A stretch of DNA of 64,000 nt, from assembly GCA_008694505.1 (NCBI GenBank), contig VZDJ01000219.1, positions 1,962,526 to 2,026,525 of the forward strand. Direction: 5' to 3'. The stretch comes from Cyanoderma ruficeps (lineage: Eukaryota > Chordata > Aves > Passeriformes > Timaliidae). Below are positions 29,601-43,712 of the stretch, one piece after another; position 1 is the stretch's first letter, and each line of letters starts with the position of its first letter. Under the pieces are notes generated by a model. The model made no database searches. It had not been told where the DNA came from and was given only the letters and a program-made list of their open reading frames with translations. The position numbers and the translations under genes are program-made.

Positions 29601-32149
29601 GGAAACTGATAAAACTTACATGCAAATTATCTTGAAATTCTCTGAACTCTGTAGTGTCCCCTCATTTCTCTTTCATTGGTCTTGTCTCATTCTGGCCATG
29701 AACACAGTGCCCACTCCAGTCAGAGTTTTCTCTAAAGGACTATGGTTTCCAAGCTCAGGAAGCTCTCTATCTTGTCTTTGTGCTCTTGTCACTCTCGACC
29801 TTGTACTTTTAAAAGGAGAGACCTCTGGTGTCTTTGTGAGCTGGAGATGTCCCAGTAGTACAGCTCGGTGTCTGCCAACAGGCAGAGCAGAATGAGGATT
29901 CTCATTTATCCCTTTACTTGGTGATATTGTTTCTTAAAGGGACAAATATGGAGACTAATGATCCATCATTTCCCCCATTCCTACTGCATCTTCCCAGTTA
30001 GGGTCTGTAAAATACGCACTGCTTACTTGTTGGAAAATTCAGTATTCCCTAAGCAACTCCAAAAGATGGGAAGATTATACAATTGAACAGAATTAAGAAT
30101 GTTTCCATAGTTTGATTTCCAAATTTCCAATTTCATGCCTTTTAACCCCTGAATTAACATCATCCACAATGAACCCATCAAACTATGACTTCCCTTTGTC
30201 AGGATACATCCATCCAGTGTTTGTCTGGAGCAGGACAACCTCTCTTCATTCGAACAAGACATCACTCCACTGTATCATGAACGACATGAACAAACATACA
30301 CTAAAAGCACATTTGCTGTTCGAAGGCCATTGTGTTATGGAAGCAGAAATATTTGAAATTTCCTTTCTATCCACTCATGAGGTGAACGATGATGCAACTC
30401 TTGCTATTCATTATGTAGTTTTCAGCAACATCAAATTAATTTCCAAGCCAGGTCCAATGAATCACAGACATGACGAAACAAGAGGTACCTAATAAATCTT
30501 AGCATAATGTTCATTTCGTAGCATCTATATTCAAAGACCTATCTGCACATCTATTTTTTATTTCACATGCTCTGAACGTTGTTTTAATGCACCACAATGT
30601 TTGTATGAAGCAAAAGATATTTAGTGTTTTACGCTTCTGGGTGCATATAGATGGGTATCCAAACGACCTCAAAAGAATAGATGTATTCCCCCAAAAATTT
30701 AAAAATAATTAAAAATTACTGCATGCTTACTTATATTAAATCTTACTATGCTGAGACTCACAGTCCTTTATTAGATACTACTTCTTAATCATGCAGCAGA
30801 ACTTGAGGAATACCAGAAATTGATCTTACTGATCTCAATTATTATTCATAAAATAACAGTTACTTAAAAGATTAGAAACATAGTAATTTAAAGTTTTATT
30901 ATTCCTCTGGAGAAAGAGGTTCAAGTTCAACCCAAGTCACAAGTGAAACGAGTGCATTAGGCCTATTCCCCAGTGATTACTTGCCCCCATTACAGAAAGA
31001 ATGCACAATCCATCACAGCTGACAACCTCTCCTCAAGAGATGCCCGAGACAGGAATAGCAGGGGGCTGAAAGTCAGGAAAGAGCAATGGGGGAACTGCAT
31101 GGGAAAAACTTGCCCAGTGCTGCAAACACTCCAGCTGACTCTAAGCAGCACTTTCAGAGCTCTGCTGAGGAGTGTGGAGTCTCAGTCACTGTAACAAGGG
31201 AAGTAAGAAGCCTTTCCCAGCTCCTCTCATATCTGAAGAGGTTGAAAGACAGTTCACAAACACACAAATGATCAGAATTTGCTGGACTAAATCTCAGTTG
31301 AGATCCATACTTTGCTAATGTGCCTTACAATTGACAGCCACTGAACAGAGGACAGGGAGGCTTTGCCGGATGGGCAGCACTGCACATGTTCCTTTACCTA
31401 CAAGGTATGTCACCACTGGGGACAATCTGTAAAAGTCCTCTCCCACAAAACCTGGACTTGGCAACACATATGCCAGACAAAGATTTCAATAAATCACAGA
31501 TGATTTACAGAGGCTGGCACCACCCTCTGCTCAATAATTTTACTGGCCAGCCTTCAGCCACATTTGCAGCAGGAGCAGTACAAGCTGGGATGGGACAGGA
31601 GTCCTTGACAAGGGCTGAGGAAGGTGTCTCTAAGAAAGCTCACAATTATATTCATGCCATTTCATATTCTGCTATTGGCAGAAAGGGACAATGTCTCCAG
31701 GAGCTCTAACCTGCAATCCACCCATTAAACATATATTAAAGTGCTTGAAATATCATTATCAAAGAATGTGAGTCTTGCTACATAAAAGGAGCAGTCTTAA
31801 AACAAACAACGTGAGCAAGTAGCACCTTTCCTTGCTAGAGAAACAATGACGTCTCTCCTAAAATTCAGAAGTGTCAGAACTTTCTATTCTCCCTTGAATA
31901 CCTCGTGTGACTGTGACAAGGATGCCAGAGTTCTCCTGAGGGTATCCAAGAGATGTCACAGAAATTGATCACATTCCCACGCCTTTTTCTAAAACAAAAC
32001 AAAAGCCACATGGCTTGCTGGGTGGACATCTGCCACTTTTGATGTATTATCTGCAGGAAAGTCTAAAGTACTGTTTTAAAAAGTCCAAATTCTATCATAG
32101 AAAACAGGCCATGCAGGGAAGGGGGCACAGTCTGCTGCTGATAATGCAT

Positions 32150-32480
32150 TATTCAAGGAGAGGCCTGACCGAGAACTGCACAAGGACATGAAATAACTGA
32201 GCAACTGGGACAGAAATTGGCAGATGAAGTTCAAACCCGTAAAATAAAATATGCTGGAGAGGAGTAATTTCAACTCCATGTATAAAATAATGACTTGTGA
32301 GCTGATTAATATTAAACAGAAGAAAAATTTTGGGTTAGATGATAATCTCAAGTAAGTCAAACACTGAATCATTGTGGGAAGGGTAAACAAGTCAAGGAAT
32401 ACTGTTATGCTACCACCTCTCCTCTCAGAAAGCACCTGGAATGGAGAGGTTGGAGAATGAGTAGGGCAAAGTACATGCCT
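32150..32480 (+). pseudogene. Decayed LINE (CR1-like) reverse-transcriptase tail
   Basis: One plus-strand frame from about 32197 reads SNWDRNWQMKFKPVK, stop, NMLERSNFNSMYKIMTCEL and then INIKQKKNFGLDDNLK before more stops. This resembles the C-terminal reverse-transcriptase region of CR1/L2-type LINEs, whose order is a W-Q-M-x-F-N block, a K-C-x-x-M-H block, a kinked Y-x-x-x-x-x-E-L block and an E-K-D-L-G-V block. Several stops interrupt it, so it cannot encode protein. Boundaries are approximate. It may be an older CR1 lineage than the 3' ends elsewhere in the window. Confidence 0.55.
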
Positions 32481-34464
32481 GATTTCTCCTTACAGAATAA
32501 CCATTTTTGGATGCTGGAGAGGAATGAATAGATAACTTGAATTGTATCTAACCCCACACAGCTGCTGCTGCACATACACAACACCCCGGAGTGTGTCCAC
32601 TAGTGCCAGTGGCTCTTGAAGTGTTTGATACAAGTTGCTGCAGCATGTCCCACCTCTCCACCCCGGCCTGGCAATCCAGGGAACGTTTAGTTCCACTCAT
32701 CACAGGCAACCCCTGGGATTTTCATGCCTTCAGGTGTTTCCTAGAAGGAGCATGATTTTAGGCAGAGAATGCAGCACATAAATGGCAATTGCTGACATGC
32801 CACAACTTTTGTGCAGGTGTCTCAACCCAGTGTAGCTATTCATCAGTGCAATGGTAAATACTCTAATTAATAGCACAACAGAGTCAGTGGTAATTATGAG
32901 AGATGCATTTTCAAAATATTTTGTGGGAGATCTCAGGGACACAGCAGATAAGGATTTAACTTTTACAGGGTTGATAGCAGAGATCAAAGATCAGCTAAAA
33001 AAAGGCTTCATTGTCTGGACTACCAGTACTTAGGATATTTATGAACTTGTGTTTTAATATTAATGACTTAGAATCCTACAGAGCTCATATAAAACATTTG
33101 GATATATTCCTGATTACACTGCCTCTTCTACTTGTGGTCATTCAATTGTTTGTAGGCAAGGTTAAAGTAGCATTTCAAAAATAGATCATTTGATGTAAAT
33201 TTAATACTTCTTTGTGAAATATATGCAAAATGTCCTGCTTATTGACTGTGACCATTGAAACCCAACAACAAATGGATGGCTTACTTTCAAGGTCATTTAT
33301 TCTCCGCAATTCATCTTAATCATCGGGATGCTAGTTGCTATGCACAACGTTTTTGTAATAAATTTAAATTAAAAGTTCATTTGGGAACTCCATATAAAGC
33401 ATTATCAAAATCCACAACTTCAAGGATTTGCAGATATTTTCAATAATTGGCTTGCCTGTATTACACCTAGAGAGCAAAATAAAGAACCATTTTGCTGTCT
33501 TATTTATCCTGCCCATAACACTGAACAAGACCTCTCACTTCTCAGAGTCACTTTTTGCAGTTTATAATGCTGAAAATGGAAAATTCCATTAACTATAATG
33601 GCACTGCTGAGTATTTTTATATCTTGCTGCATGTTTTTTTTCCCACTTCTCTATCAATTGAATTAAGCTCATGTTGTTACCCACATACAAGCTTTGATAT
33701 GTTACCCAGCCACAGCTTTATACTCTTGTTAATTGTGCCTGACATCTGCAATAGTTTTATACTTAACAACAACAACAGCAACATTTTGTAACTTTTGAAA
33801 CAGAAAGTGTATTTTCTGGCTTCAGGAGCAAAGCCCTGAGGACTGTTTATAAAAAAAATCAGTGTAAGGAATCTCAGGCTGCCATTCCTGCTGGCCTCCT
33901 CACTGCTGCAGAGAGAATCCAGCTCTGGGCTTCTCTCACCCACAGCGTTCCTATGAACACAGACATGGGAAATGTGAATTCCAGCACCTAAATTTCTGGG
34001 AAAGGAAGCAAAGGAAAGGAGGCAGACCCTCAGCTTTGGGCAGTTCTTGCTGTGGAGGAGGGATGAGCTCAGTGTCTGCCGTGCTCCTTCTGCTCACCAG
34101 GGAAAGGCAGGAACCATTGGAAAACACAATGGAAAGGAGAGCTGACTTCACACTATATTAAACATAAGAAAGAAGTCCTCAGGCATAATTTCACCCTCAG
34201 CATGTAAACTTTTTTAGATAATAAACTGTTTAGAACAAGATGTTTGCTTTAAAGCACCCAGCCCAAGAAGCCTTTTATAGAAATACCATAAAGGATCTAA
34301 GAGTGAGTGTTCTGTTGTCAGAAGCAGAAAAACTTCTGCTAGGAATTAATTGCTTTCTTTTGAGTAAATGTTATTAAAGATTGAAAAGGAGATGGAAGAA
34401 GGGCTGTAAGATGCTTCATTGTCACTGTGTTCACACAAGAAATAGGGGGACCCAAAAAAAGTAG

Positions 34465-34506
34465 TTTTGTTTTGTTTTGTTTTTTTTCAAATTGATCACC
34501 CCCCCC
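34465..34506. repeat. (TTTTG)n run followed by a C homopolymer
   Basis: About four TTTTG units and a T-run, then a short linker and an eight-C run at 34499-34506. It is simple sequence within the large intron. Confidence 0.75.
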
Positions 34507-35932
34507 TCCAAGCTGACTGATTTATTTCCCTGTGCACGTCAATAAACTGAATGGAATGGATTTTCAAAGCACAGCATGAAAGATATACCCACAAATCCCA
34601 TTAGGAGTAATGTGATTTGTGTGCTTATCTGCCATGCAATGCTTTGAAAGTTCATTCCTCTACTTCCATCTTCAGTTTTTCGACTTCCAAAAATAGTTGT
34701 AAAGCTTACACACACTTGCAGCTTCTTTGTGGGTAGGCAGAAGTGGAGGATGTGAAGATCTGGTGCCCAGTTCCCAGGATAAAGCCAGGCCAGCAGAGTT
34801 CCAGCCCAGGAACATGAGCTGTACCCTGGGGGGGGTGTTTGTTCCCCAGTCCCCACGGCGATGGGATAGAAAGGATCCCTGGCTCAGGCCTCGACTTTGC
34901 TCCTCTTGCTTCTCTTTACTGAAATGTTTTGATTTTGTGCCACTTTGAGCAATCTTTTTGTCACGAGAAGGGTAACAGCACTGCGTGCTGCCTTCAGAAT
35001 CTGGAATCTCATGACAAAGACCTTAAAAGAGAAGCAGAATACCATGCACTGCTCATTTATTCTCATGACAGGCCTTAGATTGTACAGAGTGTAGAGAACT
35101 GGCACACGATTAATCAGTTCCTGAGACTGTGGAATGTGAACTCACTTCTCATGGCAATTTCAAGAGTCAAGGCTGCAATCTTTTTGGTCTTGCATCTGAA
35201 CTAGATGACTGTAACTAATAAGAAAAGTGTATATATTTTTATTTGCCCAATACAGCATCTTTCAGCCTGGAAGATCCCAGATCACATTATGCTATATCCA
35301 CTTCACCAGCCTTGCCAAAATACTGCCACTTTTGAAACAAGCTTAGGAGAGCAGAAAGGGATGCTCTTAACTCAATTTGCTCTATTTTTGAGCAATTGTG
35401 AACATTCAATGTTAATACAAAGCAAATTGAATCCAATTTTAATTTCACACCTAAAAGACACCATTATCATGAACAAAGTACCCAGCTTGTTTTTATTCTG
35501 TTTCCAAGAGGAGGAAGAACCTAGATGAGACTTGAAACTGCTGTTTCAAGGAATATAGACACAAATATACTCTTGAAAATCACTGAGGCCTGAACTTACA
35601 AGAATTAAAATAACTGCTTTACTTTTAATACTGATCATAAACCTAAGGGATATCATGTCAAACATTTATTCAACTACGTTCATCTTCTGAAACTGCAACT
35701 GCCCTAATTTCTACAAACATGTAGAACAAGATTTTCATAATCTCACTGTTCCAAATCATTCAGACCTTGACTCAACCTCTGTTAGCCACACTAAGATGAT
35801 AGTTTTTTACTTTTATTACTCCTTTGCATACACTGAATGAAGTGAAGCTGCATTGTTATGAATGGCCAAATTTCTGTCCATAGTACAAAAAAGGTGTAAT
35901 TTCTAATCATAAAGTATATTCTTAATAGAAAC

Positions 35933-35988
35933 GATACAGAATAGCTTAATTTATTAATTTACAGAATGATACAGAATAGCTTAATTTA
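35933..35988. repeat. Two-copy tandem duplication, 35-bp period
   Basis: The 21-bp word beginning GATACAGAATAGCTTAATTT starts at 35933 and again at 35968 without a mismatch. This indicates a recent local tandem duplication in the intron. Confidence 0.88.
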
Positions 35989-37892
35989 ATCACCTGATAA
36001 AATCACAATTTAAAACACTGCATGAATGATAAAGTTTAAGGTTTTACTCTCTCCGCAAGGTAATTACTGGAGTTAAAAGTTCATTACAAAGAGGAAATAA
36101 ATCCAAAGATGAAAAGAAAACAAGATTTCTTGTCCCAAAGCCTCTAATTCATTTTCAACACTATAAGCTGTTTATATTTCTTTCACAATGTGCTTCAAAA
36201 GGTGTATATATAAACCTAGACTAAATCATATCTTGGTACTGACATGAAGGTACAGATTATATTTAGCATCTATGCAGATTGAGACTTGCTATAAGCCTTG
36301 AAAGGCTGACATTATTAATGTATTGTGATTTAGACTTCCTACTGAGTCAGAACAGAAACCTATGAAAATAAAATGTACAGATTTGATAAGTATCTTACAC
36401 AGTCAATCAGTTACAGCCTTGTAAGTCATATTCCTTTGTTTTTTTAGTGCTAATTTGGAAAAAAAGAAGCAATTATCAAAATCAGTTATGATTTTGAGAA
36501 TTTTTTTCATTGTCCTTACATGATTCCTGTTAATCATTTCCCATAATGGGTTTACTATAACTATTGTCAGTCTTTTACCTGTCTTATTCTGAAGTTTGTT
36601 CATGTTGCCTTCAAAGGAAAAACAAGTTTTATGGCAAAATTTTATAACTTTCAGAGACTAAAAACTGGCCCTCTGCCATTCGTGCCTTGTCCTCTAGAAC
36701 TGTAGAGCTGGTAAGGGAATACAAGCTGCAAGTGAAGACAGGATTTCTGTGTGATCACACCAATATGGAAGCACATGAGAAATCAGTGAAGGGTTTCATG
36801 GTGCCAGGATTTTAATTTCAGACCACTGCCTTTTTGAAGTGCCAGAGTTGCAAGTTTTCAGACTGCAGCAATAGACGTTTCACAAGGAATTCCTCTGTGT
36901 GTGTGTGTTCATATATGATTATGAGTTGCATCACCAAACATCTGTTACACAATTTCATCAGCCAATACTGGAACAAGAGCTTGCCTGTGCATCTGAAGTC
37001 CCAGGAGACACCATGAGAGCACACCAGTGTCTAAGTCCACTCCAAGCACTCTGCACCATCAATAATGGAAAAGATTTTTATTTAATTTGCACACCTACAT
37101 CCTGATTAATCTAAGGAACATCATAATATACACTTAAACATTAATATTTGTATTAATTTTCTTCATCTCATCTGTCTCAAATTGCCTTTTAGAAGATGGG
37201 GTTTTAAGACTGGCTGAACTTGATCTATTTGGTGTACCAAAACTAATCACTGCAGAGATGGCAGAAGTCACTGCTACAGATGGAGCTGCTGTCCAAAACA
37301 GAAAAATGATGCCAGTTTAATGTACAGAGCATCTGATATCTGGTCACTTTAATGAAGTTTCTGTCTTGCATACAAAGGGCTGCAGAGCCTCTGCACTGTC
37401 TGGGGTCAGCAATGCAGAATGCTCCTCATCAGCCCATTCAGAGCTGGTTAAAATCAGGGCCCATTGGAACCAAGGTCAAAATTGTCACTGACTTCAGTGG
37501 AGAGAGAGCTTCTCTTCACAACTCCTCTATTGAAAGGATTTGAGACTGCAAGTTTCGTACCAGTGCCTGAAATACCAGTGTTTTCTACAGGCAACAGCAA
37601 CACACCCCATCAAAACCTCAATGGTTTAAACTGCAGGGTGAATTGGACATGAGCTGTAATGCATTAGCATATGCATCACTGTATAGAACTAATTAAAGGA
37701 GCATAGAATAAAATACAAGCTAGATTACACGCCCTCAGAAACCTTTGCCTTCAATTACGTGCCCTTTGTAAAGCATAACTGAGTTAAATGATTAATACAA
37801 TCATAATATATGTAACAACTTAGTAATACCCATAAAATAACCAGGAATTATCCTTCATAGAGAAGATAACTCGCACTACAAGGGGAAAAAAT

Positions 37893-37905
37893 AATATATA
37901 TATAT
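37893..37905. repeat. Short (AT)n run
   Basis: An alternating AT tract of about 13 bp in the large intron; a second short TA tract lies near 38002-38012. Confidence 0.7.
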
Positions 37906-40900
37906 GGTAGCTATAATTACACACTGGTACTTCATTGCTAACACTCGAGTTCTACTTCTTCATGTCTCTTACACCCAGTTGGCTGGCAATCAAACCAGGA
38001 TTATATATATATTTTTTTTCTTGGATGGATGAAACAGTAAATACTATATTTTAAAGAAACCCCCAAACCTAAACTATATCGAAAATCTATCTAGTATTTC
38101 AGCTTCACTCTTCACTATGAAATTTATTTTCCTTTTTTTTTCCCTTCAAAAATTTGTTTCAGCTTGAAAGCAGGTATCAAAGCAGTTCCTCAGCATCTTA
38201 AAAGAAAAATGACTAGGAACTCCTCAGTGTCACTGTATCTGACAAGTTTCTGCTATGTATTTACCTTCTTCTTTCACTACGAACATTAAGAACACAAAAA
38301 GTACTACAGCTGAGATTTTTTTTCCTCATGCATCTTGATTTGAAAAAGATGCATTTGATTTTATGGTCTAATAGAGAAAATCTGCTTCTGTCTACAGGAA
38401 GTGGCTGTCCATACTAATTAGTGAACAATAAAATACACACAACCTCTACTTTGCTAGGATATAAACAAAATGAAAATGAAGATACTACCAAACCTATTCA
38501 TAAATCTTTGAAAATCTCACCTTATAGCCAGGTTTAAAAAAACACAAACAACTCAAAACCATCCCTGAGGTAACATCTATACCAATTTTCCCATTTAAAT
38601 GTAATTTCAAAAGTTTAATGACGGCACTCTTTCAAAAATAACCGTGGCATTATATGACTGGCATGTAAATGTAACTCAAGATTGCTATCACTTCATAAAA
38701 TTACTTCAGAAATCTGTTCAAATCCCATGGCTTTGCAGAGTTTACATGAACTTCACCTCCCACTTTGTTCTTGAGAACCATTTTAACATTTGCATTCAGG
38801 TCTTCACAGGTAAGTTGTGAGCTGAGATGCAGGGTCACCAAGTTTCCATGGCTATCCCATATGGTGGGATTTTACACAAAGGCACCTCTTTTCTCCTGGA
38901 GGTCCCCAGGCCTTTGGGAAACTGCACTGTTCACAGAAGGCTGCAGAAATCCCATGGAAAAGCAGGAAAAGCTGCTCTCCCACTGTGCTGGCTGGAAGGC
39001 AGCACTGCCCAGTGCAGCAGGGATGGATGTGGAAGGATCAGACACAGCTCGGAACAATGGCACTGACTGCACAGTGCCAGCGAGCTCCGTGCTGCTGGAT
39101 GCTTCAGAGCCAGACCTCTCAAGTTCTTTGAACCTTTGCTGAACCAATTTTGCATTTGAAATATTGTCAGAAGTTCTCTGCTCCATTTTAGCAAGCTAGA
39201 CACAACACACTCCCCGGCTCCTGGCAGGGAACAATGGAGGGACGGAGCGTGCAGTGGCTAAGCACTCTCATTGAAAAAACCAGGGGATGCTGCAGTAATT
39301 GTCCTGAGAGGCTAGAAAGGAAACAAGCCTCTATGCTGACAGCTTAGCTCAGCGTGAACTCTCATTTTTCACATGGAGCTAATTAAAAACTGAAATTAGT
39401 TAAATATGGAAATGACACTCGCAAGCACTTTAGCTGAATCCTGGCGAAATCCCTCTAGAGTGCTGAGACACTACCTGCTGCTTCAAAACTCCCCAACTGA
39501 ATTTCACAGTTAAAAGGCTGAGCAAAGGGAAAGTTATTACAGAGATTTCCAATTCAGAATGTGTCTGTAAAATCCTAAATTAAATTTCATGGTAGCCCTT
39601 TCAATAACGAGAGCCATACTGTGCAGTCCAACGATACGGTGCTCCAATAACGTCCCTGCGTGTATTCTCTGATTATCTCACCTTTAGGCACTGTGCTGGT
39701 TGTGCCAGCACTGTGATGCTCACGAGGATACCGGCATTACAATGCTACAAAGATAAGCCATGTACTGCTGCTGAAGGAGTCATTTGGAAAGCGTGGATGG
39801 CACGGCTCATAAAGGAATTACTTCCACTGTCTAACAGCAGAAATGTGAGAAAATCGCAACCCACTGACCAAAATGTTTTATGCCTAGGATTTTAATTTAT
39901 GTGATGAAAACGTATGCAGAGAAGAGTCTACACTGCAATAAATTACATGGCCTATATATCTATATCTCCATACTTTACAGACAGTGTAATAATAAAAAGC
40001 ACTTCTGCATATTTAAATGGGCATAAAGAACCAAGGGACTGGATATGCATAAAAGGTAGGATGACTGACATTAGCTTTTTGACTAAAGCACCATGTGAAT
40101 TCCATTTTAGTGCATGTGACTTGCCTAGTGTGCATAAAAGCAAGGGTATCTGCCCAAGGGCAAATTTGATTTCTGAATGCAGTTTAACAAAACCCGCCCA
40201 CAGAACAGTTCATTCTGGAGCCAGACCAAGGCATTCAGGACAGCCAGTTGCTTTCAAAACAACTGGAGCTTTTTGGGTTTATTGTTTTTCCTACATTCCA
40301 TCCCTTTACCCTTGAGGCAAAGCCCTCCCCCTGGCCTGCTGCCACTATTGCACCAACAAATTTCTGTCTAGGAAAGCCAGCAAAAGATGCCACAAAGCAC
40401 GAAAGCCACTCTTACTCACTCCCAAGTCTTCTGGCAGGGGGTATTGCTGTACCCAGCCTGCCAAAACCTCTTCCCTGGCAGCTCTCTGTATAATCTGTAC
40501 ATCACATCCAGGCTTTGCTAGTCCAGGGCCTTGAAACATCTCAGCTAACCCAGCTGGAGGGGATATGCTGCAGCTGCACCATCAGACCCTCTTATTTTAT
40601 TGAATTTTGAATATGCCGTTTCAAAGCAATTCAAATGAATCTGCCCAAGGCCTCAGATCAGTAAAACTACTGATACCACCTGCAGCAGGCTTCCTACATT
40701 TGAAGCATTTAAAAACAGGTGACAGGATAGGAGCTTTCAGTGTAAGGACTGATTCTCATGAAGGGCCTGCTAAACAAACTTGGTTTGCCCCATTTTGGCA
40801 AGGAAGGAACTGTATGGCTTTCAGCCCAATTCTCACAATAGCATTGGGAATAATGGGGAGCTCCACTTAAAATTATTTTTTAAATCATGTATATTTTTTT

Positions 40901-43621
40901 CAGGTTAAAATGAAGCATTTATTTGATCACTGTGTTTCATTTATTTTCAAGCATCTATATGAGTGGAGATAAAAAGCAGACTTTGATGAGCATGAACTCA
41001 TTAATAAGAGGAGTATTAGGGAACCCAGAAACAAACATCTAGGACGTTGAAGCCTCTTAATGCCATCTAATTCTTCTTCCAGCAAGCAGAGGTAAAAGAG
41101 CAAATTCCCCATCCAGCAGCCATGAGCCATCTAAATATGCCTGATGGACAGGTACAAGCTGAAAAACTGCTGGGAAAATACCTGGCTGGGTATTAAACTA
41201 TTAAACCAGGAGCCAGAGCCTCAGGCAGAGGCAGCAGAGCCCTCCAAAAGCAAAAACTCTGTGGAGGTGGCTGTGGTCCTTCTGTCCTTTCCTTGCCCTG
41301 TGTCTGAGACAACCCTGCCTGGAGCAATGACAGGGCAGATAACCAGTGCCTGGTGGGTTTTAACAGCACCCATGTTGTTTGTACAAGGAACTACCCTACT
41401 TGGGGATCAGTATTCTTAAAGAGATAAATTATTTTCGTCGTCTTCTCCTCATTCTGTTGTCCTACCCGAGTACATTGACAGGAACATACAGCTTGGAGAG
41501 GGAGCTGGAGACAGGAAAGGGGAATCTGGGGAAGGGCACTGTCAGATACAGCCCGGCAGCTTATTCTGAATAGCAATCATAAGGCAATGATTTGTGCCTT
41601 TAAAAAGATCCCTAAAGAATAAACTGTAAAGAACTGGCTGGAAAGAACAACATATACTCCAATCAACTTGTGATTGTACTTGAGCTGTGCAGTGAGCAGT
41701 CTCTCTCCCGAGGCGGTGTGTGATCCACATCTGGGGAGGCACTGCTGGGATGAGACCCAAGGAACATAAGGGGACATCCACACATACAGCTGCTTTTGTC
41801 ACTAATGCTTCTGGGAAAATATTGCCTCAAGAAGCAAATGAATAGTGGCTTCAAGGTGAGAAATTAAGACTGAGGATTTTCATCTTCGGGCCCTTAAAGG
41901 TCTGTAATCATTCTCTCATTCTTTTCCCTCCTCTTGCATTCAAAAATATCCAATAAAGTTAAAAAAAACTTGAATCAAGGAGAAAATCTAAGCCTGCAGC
42001 CTCCCTTCAGGGAGAAAGAAGACAGGAGGGAGCAAAGGGGACTGACAGGCAGAAATACATTATTTATTCTTTCCAAGGCAGCACTGTGGTGTGGGCCAAG
42101 CACACGTGCTCCTGCCATCTCTGCCCGTGCAGGGACTGTTTCAGTGCTGGGGAGATGCAGCATCCACAGACCCAGCAATGTCATCCCCGTGACATAAAGC
42201 AGTCCCCATATGCAGAAAGCCGTGGAGTGAAGATTATTCCCAAAGCTGTGACCAATAAAGGGCTCCTGGTTCCACAATATTGGTGAGCCAGGTACCCCCA
42301 GAGAATTTATGAGCTGGTTCTTCGAGCCACAGGCGAAAATGAGGCTCCTAAGATCATTCAGCCTCTCTCTGAACTGCTTTCCCATGCTGATTTTCTCTGT
42401 AAACAGAGTCTAAAATCATCCAGTGAGAGGCACAAAGAGTCACTGTCTCAAATACAGGGTCCTCACTAGGAGCTACACAGGTTTTGCCCCATAAAGGCAT
42501 TCTTAAATTCCAGACAGTCCAAGTCATTACATGAATTCTTTGAATTGCAAAACTTTAGTCAAGGTCATTTGCAAATGCAAACCTTGAGTTCAATTATGTT
42601 TTAGCAGAAGATGACACAATTACAATAAAAAAACCCCCTGTTTTTATAACTCAACAGCTTTTCCCCTTGGTTATCAATTTTTAAATACAGGGCAAGGATA
42701 AAAAGTGTGCTTTTGAGAAAATTCTGAACACATAAATGTTTCAGGTCTGTTCTACTGCACAGAGCAAGAAACTGCTTCCTTTAATAGCGCGATTTGATGT
42801 AATTTGCCTTATGATTTTTCTTAAGGTACAGCAAATGCTGAAAAGAAAATGGCATATATTTCATTTCGAGAAACAGAGCCAAATCCATCCCTGCATCTTT
42901 TTCATGCCCCATTGGTTTAAGTCAATTATTTTCAGTGTAGCTATATCAGTGTGGAAGAGGAATAATGCAATCATGAATCAAGTCCATACTATTTTTCATG
43001 ACAATTCCACTTGAGCAAAGCCTCAGATATAACCTAGTGAACCATAGATCACAGTCATATTTTATAAAATTTATTCAACAAAATGTATTAAATAAACTTA
43101 CCTTTCTGCCTGTATCTTAGCAACTTAGCAACCCTTACAATATGAGAATGCTGGAAACAAGCCTCTGAAGTCTACAAATGCAGACTTGACTTTTAAGAAT
43201 AGGTGTGCCAGCATTGAGGGCCATAATTGCAAGAATAAATTTTGCTGAATGGTGCCATAATGCACATTTTCCTGTATCTGCACCCAGTCCTTACGGGATT
43301 CTTTTATTAATGGTAACATTTTCTAGGCTATTTGCTAGATCTGTCATGTAAATTCGATGGCAAGGTTTCATTAGAGGAGATACCAAAAGAAAAGTATCCC
43401 TCACTAGCTGAAGTGTTCCATGGCCACCTGTCACAGGTTCCATGGTTTCCAGGGATTTCACTAAAATGAGCTGCAGGAAAGGACATGTCCTGTGGCACTG
43501 CCTCCTCCCCTCACAGCACCAGCTTCATGCTCCGGGAGCAGCCCTGCCCAACAGAGTCCTGCACACACACCACGCCTTGATATGAGACCATCCCACCTTG
43601 TGGACAGAAGAAGTGTGGCTG

Positions 43622-43712
43622 TGACACTTGAGGACTTGGTGGCAGTGCTGGGCTAGGGGTTGGACTCCATGATTTTAGAGACCTTTTCCAACCTTAATGA
43701 TCCTGTGTGAGC
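43622..43712 (+). mobile_element. CR1 LINE 3' terminus, plus orientation
   Basis: The sequence contains TTGAGGACTTGGTGGCAGTG, GGGTTGGACTCCATGATTTT, AGAGACCTTTTCCAACCTTA and ATGATCCTGTG, the standard order of an avian CR1 3' end with its degenerate terminal octamer. It is opposite to TENM2 transcription. The left boundary is uncertain and could extend to about 43560. Confidence 0.85.
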
